Of a stretch of 8,757 bases of DNA, positions 6,549 to 8,757 are shown one piece after another. Every line of letters starts with the position of its first letter. The first letter of the stretch is position 1. The notes under the pieces were generated by a model. It saw only the letters and a program-made list of their open reading frames with translations. It had not been told where the DNA came from and made no database searches. The position numbers were made by a program, and so were the translations under genes. This DNA comes from UBA2128 sp964534955 (GTDB lineage Bacteria; Fidelibacterota; Marinisomatia; Marinisomatales; UBA2128): the NCBI GenBank assembly GCA_964534955.1, contig CAZHRR010000107.1, positions 1-8,757 on the forward strand, in the 5' to 3' direction.

Positions 6549-6687
6549 CTTTAATGTATGGTCCTTATAACTCACGTTTTTTCCTTTGCCTTCTCCTAAG
6601 CCTTAGCCTGAACAGGTTTAACTTTCAATAACCTAAGATAATTCTACGTACTATCTACTGTTTATCATGTGTGTTAAATCATTGCTA

Positions 6688-7665
6688 TCAACTCATAGTC
6701 AGAGCCATGACAGCTTTTTGAGCGTGCAGACGATTCTCCGCCTGATCGAAAACCACAGAGTTAGTACCATCAAGTACTCCATCTGTGACTTCTATATTGC
6801 GGTCAGCGGGTAACGGATGCATGTAAATAGCATCCTCTTTTGCCATGGCTAAGCGACGCTCATCTGCGATCCAGTCACTATACTGGTCAGTAATCTGCTT
6901 GTCCTCGTCAGGATCAGTGGTTGTGAGCATAGGACCCCAGCTTTTGGCATACCAGATGTCTGTATCCTTCACACCAGCTTCAAAGTCATCCATGATCTCA
7001 AAGCTGCCGTTATGCTTTTTTGCATTTTCCTTTGCCTGAGCAATGAACTCACTCTTGAGGTTAAACTCCGGGGGATGAACCAGACGCACATTCATTCCGT
7101 AGCGAGTCATGAGGAGAATTAGACTGTTTGGTACGCTTTGAGGCTTGGAATAACTGGATGCATATGCCCAGCTCACAGTGATCGTTTTTCCTTTAGGATC
7201 CCCCTTCTTTTCGATTATGGTCTGCAGGTCAGCTAATACCTGGTGAGGGTGGTATAAATCGCACTGCATATTAAACACGGGTGAGCGGCTTGCCTCAGCA
7301 ACCTGACGAATATACTGGTTACCAATACCCCAATCAACCTGACGGATAGCAATACCATCATTATAGCGTCCAAGAATCTCACCAATTTCCTTGGCAGTAT
7401 CACCATGGGCAATCTGAGTAGTTTTACTCTCAATGAACTGAGCATGTCCTCCTAATTGGGCCATTCCAGCCTCGAAGGAAGCGCGGGTACGAGTACTGGA
7501 AAAGAAAAAGAGCATAGCCAAGACTTTGTTGCGTAAATATGCATGCGGCTGACCTGAGTTTCTCTTAAGCTTCAATTCCTTAGCAAGATCCATTACCGTA
7601 TCAATCTCTTTACGAGTCCACTCCTGAGTCGTTATCATGTCACGGCCGCGTAAAAAAGTCTCCAT
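6688..7665 (-). CDS. ygeW: Knotted carbamoyltransferase, YgeW-like
   Basis: Predicted 325-residue transcarbamylase of the ornithine/aspartate carbamoyltransferase superfamily, most like YgeW, a family found in purine-catabolic clusters with no firmly assigned substrate. The carbamoyl phosphate loop FSSTRTR is at 55-61, the TTQIAHGD segment at 82-89 and YHPHQ at 138-142. SWAYASSYSKPQSVPNS (165-181) resembles the proline-containing segment of the knotted (acetylornithine-type) branch. The C-terminal loop reads MHPLPADR (282-289), not the HCLP of ornithine carbamoyltransferase, so ornithine is an unlikely substrate. The frame stays open upstream to 7761, but the METFLRGRD start at 7665 is chosen because a strong AGGAGGT lies six bases before it and the extension only overlaps the preceding gene out of frame. 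It follows the PyrB-like gene by 11 bases, so the two are almost certainly co-transcribed. A catabolic, carbamoyl-phosphate-forming direction is inferred from the carbamate kinase downstream. Confidence 0.87.
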   Translation of the reverse strand: METFLRGRDMITTQEWTRKEIDTVMDLAKELKLKRNSGQPHAYLRNKVLAMLFFFSSTRTRASFEAGMAQLGGHAQFIESKTTQIAHGDTAKEIGEILGRYNDGIAIRQVDWGIGNQYIRQVAEASRSPVFNMQCDLYHPHQVLADLQTIIEKKGDPKGKTITVSWAYASSYSKPQSVPNSLILLMTRYGMNVRLVHPPEFNLKSEFIAQAKENAKKHNGSFEIMDDFEAGVKDTDIWYAKSWGPMLTTTDPDEDKQITDQYSDWIADERRLAMAKEDAIYMHPLPADRNIEVTDGVLDGTNSVVFDQAENRLHAQKAVMALTMS

Positions 7666-7671
7666 TGTTTT

Positions 7672-7678
7672 ACCTCCT
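7672..7678 (-). promoter_or_regulatory. Ribosome binding site for the ygeW-like gene
   Basis: AGGAGGT on the - strand, six bases before the ATG at 7665. It overlaps the TAG stop of the PyrB-like gene (7679-7677), which suggests coupled translation and fixes the start at 7665 rather than 7761. Confidence 0.85.
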
Positions 7679-8630
7679 ATTCCTCCGCACCGAGTACCAA
7701 AGCCAGCAGAGCCATGCGCATCACGACTCCATTGAAAGCTTCCTTCCAGTAATATGCCCACTGCGTATCGTCTACATCAGTTGGGATTTCATCCATACGA
7801 GGCAGCGAGTGTAACAGGATAGCATCTGACTTAGCTTTGCTTGATAACAGTTCGCTTGTGATTTTGTAATTGTCTGGTGTTAAACCTACATCTCCAGATC
7901 TCTCATCACGGGATTTGGTGTAATCTGGCTGGACAACAGGTTCTACAAGAATGACATCTGCATCGGCAATGGCCTGCTCTACATGATCGGCTTCCTTGAA
8001 ATCTAGGTCATACTCCCGCAATTCAGCTTTAAACTCATCTGTTAAGCTGAGTTCAGGTGGAGAGACAAACGTAATCGGACAGTCAAACTGCGTCAGACCG
8101 TAAGCTAAGGAGTGCATGGTACGCATCCGCATATCACCCACAGCCAGCCAGTTTAAACCGTCAAGGCATCCTTTTTCGTGGTAGATGGTGTACAAGTCGG
8201 TCAATATTTGGGTAGGGTGCTCACCCCAGCCGTCGCCACCATTGATGATCGGTACAGAAGCCCACTTTGCCGCTTCGTGAGGTGCACCCTGCTGGAAGTG
8301 ACGCATCACAATGATATCACCATAGCATTCCAGCATCTTAATTGTATCCTTGATGCTTTCCAGATAAAAATCTCCTGCACGTGTCACTTTCGCATCGGAA
8401 AAGCCGGTAACATGCCCTCCCAGACGATGCATCGCTGCTTCGTGAGCGAGTCGAGTCCGAGTGCTCGGCTGGTAAAATGCGGTGACGAGTATTTTCCCGG
8501 CCAACAAATCGGTATTTCTTCGATCTTCGGCAAAAGGTCTAAGCTGATCAGCAACTTCAAACAGATGAAAATACTCCTCGCGTTCAAAATCCTTAAGTGA
8601 TAAAATGTCCCTTCCCGCAAAACTTTTCAT
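7677..8630 (-). CDS. Aspartate carbamoyltransferase-like protein with altered active-site loops
   Basis: This 317-residue protein is clearly built like PyrB: PSTRTR (55-60) binds carbamoyl phosphate, VMRH is at 108-111, GDGWGEHPTQ at 132-141, MRTMHSL at 168-174 (with the R167-equivalent R170) and HSLPRMDEIPTDVD at 274-287. Length is normal. Two expected features are missing by eye alignment with E. coli. The 80s loop that supplies Ser80 and Lys84 across the subunit boundary (SLGKKGET) is replaced by AGDFYLES (85-92), and the aspartate-contacting MTRVQ region reads LVEPVVQ (228-234), without Arg229. HPLPR has also become HSLPR. It is therefore probably not a biosynthetic aspartate carbamoyltransferase. 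The ATG at 8630 has a strong AAGGAGAAA before it. The gene lies directly before the ygeW-like gene. I infer that it acts on another amino or ureido substrate in the same catabolic route; an oxamate or ureidopropionate type is possible but unproven. Confidence 0.85.
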   Translation of the reverse strand: MKSFAGRDILSLKDFEREEYFHLFEVADQLRPFAEDRRNTDLLAGKILVTAFYQPSTRTRLAHEAAMHRLGGHVTGFSDAKVTRAGDFYLESIKDTIKMLECYGDIIVMRHFQQGAPHEAAKWASVPIINGGDGWGEHPTQILTDLYTIYHEKGCLDGLNWLAVGDMRMRTMHSLAYGLTQFDCPITFVSPPELSLTDEFKAELREYDLDFKEADHVEQAIADADVILVEPVVQPDYTKSRDERSGDVGLTPDNYKITSELLSSKAKSDAILLHSLPRMDEIPTDVDDTQWAYYWKEAFNGVVMRMALLALVLGAEE

Positions 8631-8633
8631 GAT

Positions 8634-8642
8634 ATTTCTCCT
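8634..8642 (-). promoter_or_regulatory. Ribosome binding site for the PyrB-like gene
   Basis: On the - strand the region reads AAGGAGAAA a few bases upstream of ATG 8630. It is a good match to a Shine-Dalgarno and supports this start. Confidence 0.7.
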
Positions 8643-8701
8643 TTATATTAGTTTGATTTATTTCTGTTTAACTTGATATCTTTCCTGAGTATCTGACTTA
8701 T

Positions 8702-8757
8702 CTAATCTGTATTATTCATTAGCTTCGCAATCAAGTTTCTACCGGTTTCCAGATTTA
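8702..8757 (-). CDS. Possible C-terminal tail of an upstream operon gene (cut by window edge)
   Basis: On the - strand one frame is open from the edge to a TAG at 8704-8702 and would encode a tail ending NLETGRNLIAKLMNNTD. This looks like a natural helical C-terminus, and it would sit 71 bases before the PyrB-like gene, a plausible operon spacing. Seventeen codons are too few to rule out chance, and no family can be named. Confidence 0.35.
   Translation of the reverse strand, partial: NLETGRNLIAKLMNNTD

Larger units (their letters stand above)
6328..6608. repeat. Composite inverted-repeat element with hexamer arrays at both ends
   Basis: Several words at the left end recur as reverse complements at the right end: AGGAGAAGGC (6328-6337) with GCCTTCTCCT (6588-6597), GGCTAAGGC (6335-6343) with GCCTTAGCC (6600-6608), and AAGGCTTAGG (6351-6360) with CCTAAGCCTT (6595-6604). 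The left end is also a tandem hexamer run, AAGGCT AAGGCA TAGGCC AAGGCT TAGGCT (6333-6362), and the right end carries the same hexamer family in the opposite orientation. Three further hairpins lie inside. No transposase and no target-site duplication were recognised, so a MITE-like element is only one option; a local repeat hot spot is another. Confidence 0.55.
6241..6687. other. 447-bp intergenic region between ygeW-like and carbamate kinase genes, repeat-dense, no credible gene
   Basis: This is the largest gap in the window. Its middle (6328-6608) is filled by inverted repeats and hairpins listed separately. The outer parts (6241-6327 and 6609-6687) are plain A/T-rich sequence, and I cannot identify a convincing promoter there. 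An 88-codon open frame on the - strand (6575-6309) runs through the hairpins and has low-complexity, unfamilial protein sequence, so it is not called as a gene. The gap may split the block into two transcription units. Confidence 0.6.

Noticed and set aside
6309..6575. An 88-codon open frame on the - strand in the large spacer
   Set aside because: It runs through the hairpins and hexamer repeats, has low-complexity unfamilial sequence and no convincing ribosome site.
7666..7761. N-terminal extension of the YgeW-like protein to an upstream ATG
   Set aside because: It overlaps the end of the PyrB-like gene in another frame; the start at 7665 has a strong ribosome site and begins with a family-like N-terminus.

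Overview
The window looks like chromosomal DNA from an anaerobic or facultative bacterium that catabolises purines or related ureido compounds. The phylum cannot be fixed from the sequence. Intergenic DNA rich in degenerate short tandem repeats and GC-rich palindromes suggests an environmental lineage with repeat-laden spacers, but that is only an impression. No RNA gene, CRISPR array, transposase or phage gene was found.

Layout. Positions 1-973 (+ strand) are A/T-rich and hold the tail of a DUF1801 (YdhG/YjbR/CyaY-like fold) protein and a complete AlkD-type DNA alkylation repair glycosylase. From 1022 to the right edge every gene lies on the - strand, in a more GC-balanced block that converges on the first two. 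In transcription order (right to left) it holds: a possible C-terminal tail of an unseen gene (8757-8702); an aspartate-carbamoyltransferase-like protein with a non-canonical active-site loop (8630-7677); a YgeW-like knotted carbamoyltransferase (7665-6688); a 447-bp spacer packed with inverted and hexamer repeats; carbamate kinase (6240-5290); a 155-bp spacer with degenerate heptamer repeats and a palindrome; a threonine-synthase-like PLP enzyme (5134-3884); a second, longer fold-type II PLP enzyme (3851-2388); the 2Fe-2S subunit (2343-1855) and the FAD subunit (1858-1022) of a molybdenum hydroxylase of the xanthine dehydrogenase family.

How the genes may work together. YgeW-type carbamoyltransferases, carbamate kinase, PLP lyases and XDH-type hydroxylase subunits are known to co-occur in purine-catabolic clusters such as the E. 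coli xdh-yge-yqe region. My inference is that the hydroxylase acts on a purine or similar heterocycle. After ring opening (enzymes not in this window), the two carbamoyltransferases would work in the catabolic direction, stripping carbamoyl groups from ureido intermediates to give carbamoyl phosphate. Carbamate kinase would turn that into ATP, CO2 and ammonia. One or both PLP enzymes would eliminate ammonia from the remaining amino acid. The molybdopterin-binding large subunit, the ring-opening amidohydrolases and any transporter are absent and are probably further upstream of 8757 or elsewhere.

The most notable points are the tandem pair of unlike carbamoyltransferases, the PyrB-like one lacking the 80s-loop Ser/Lys and the aspartate-contacting Arg of true aspartate carbamoyltransferase; two different fold-type II PLP enzymes side by side in the same operon; and a nested repeat element between ygeW and carbamate kinase.
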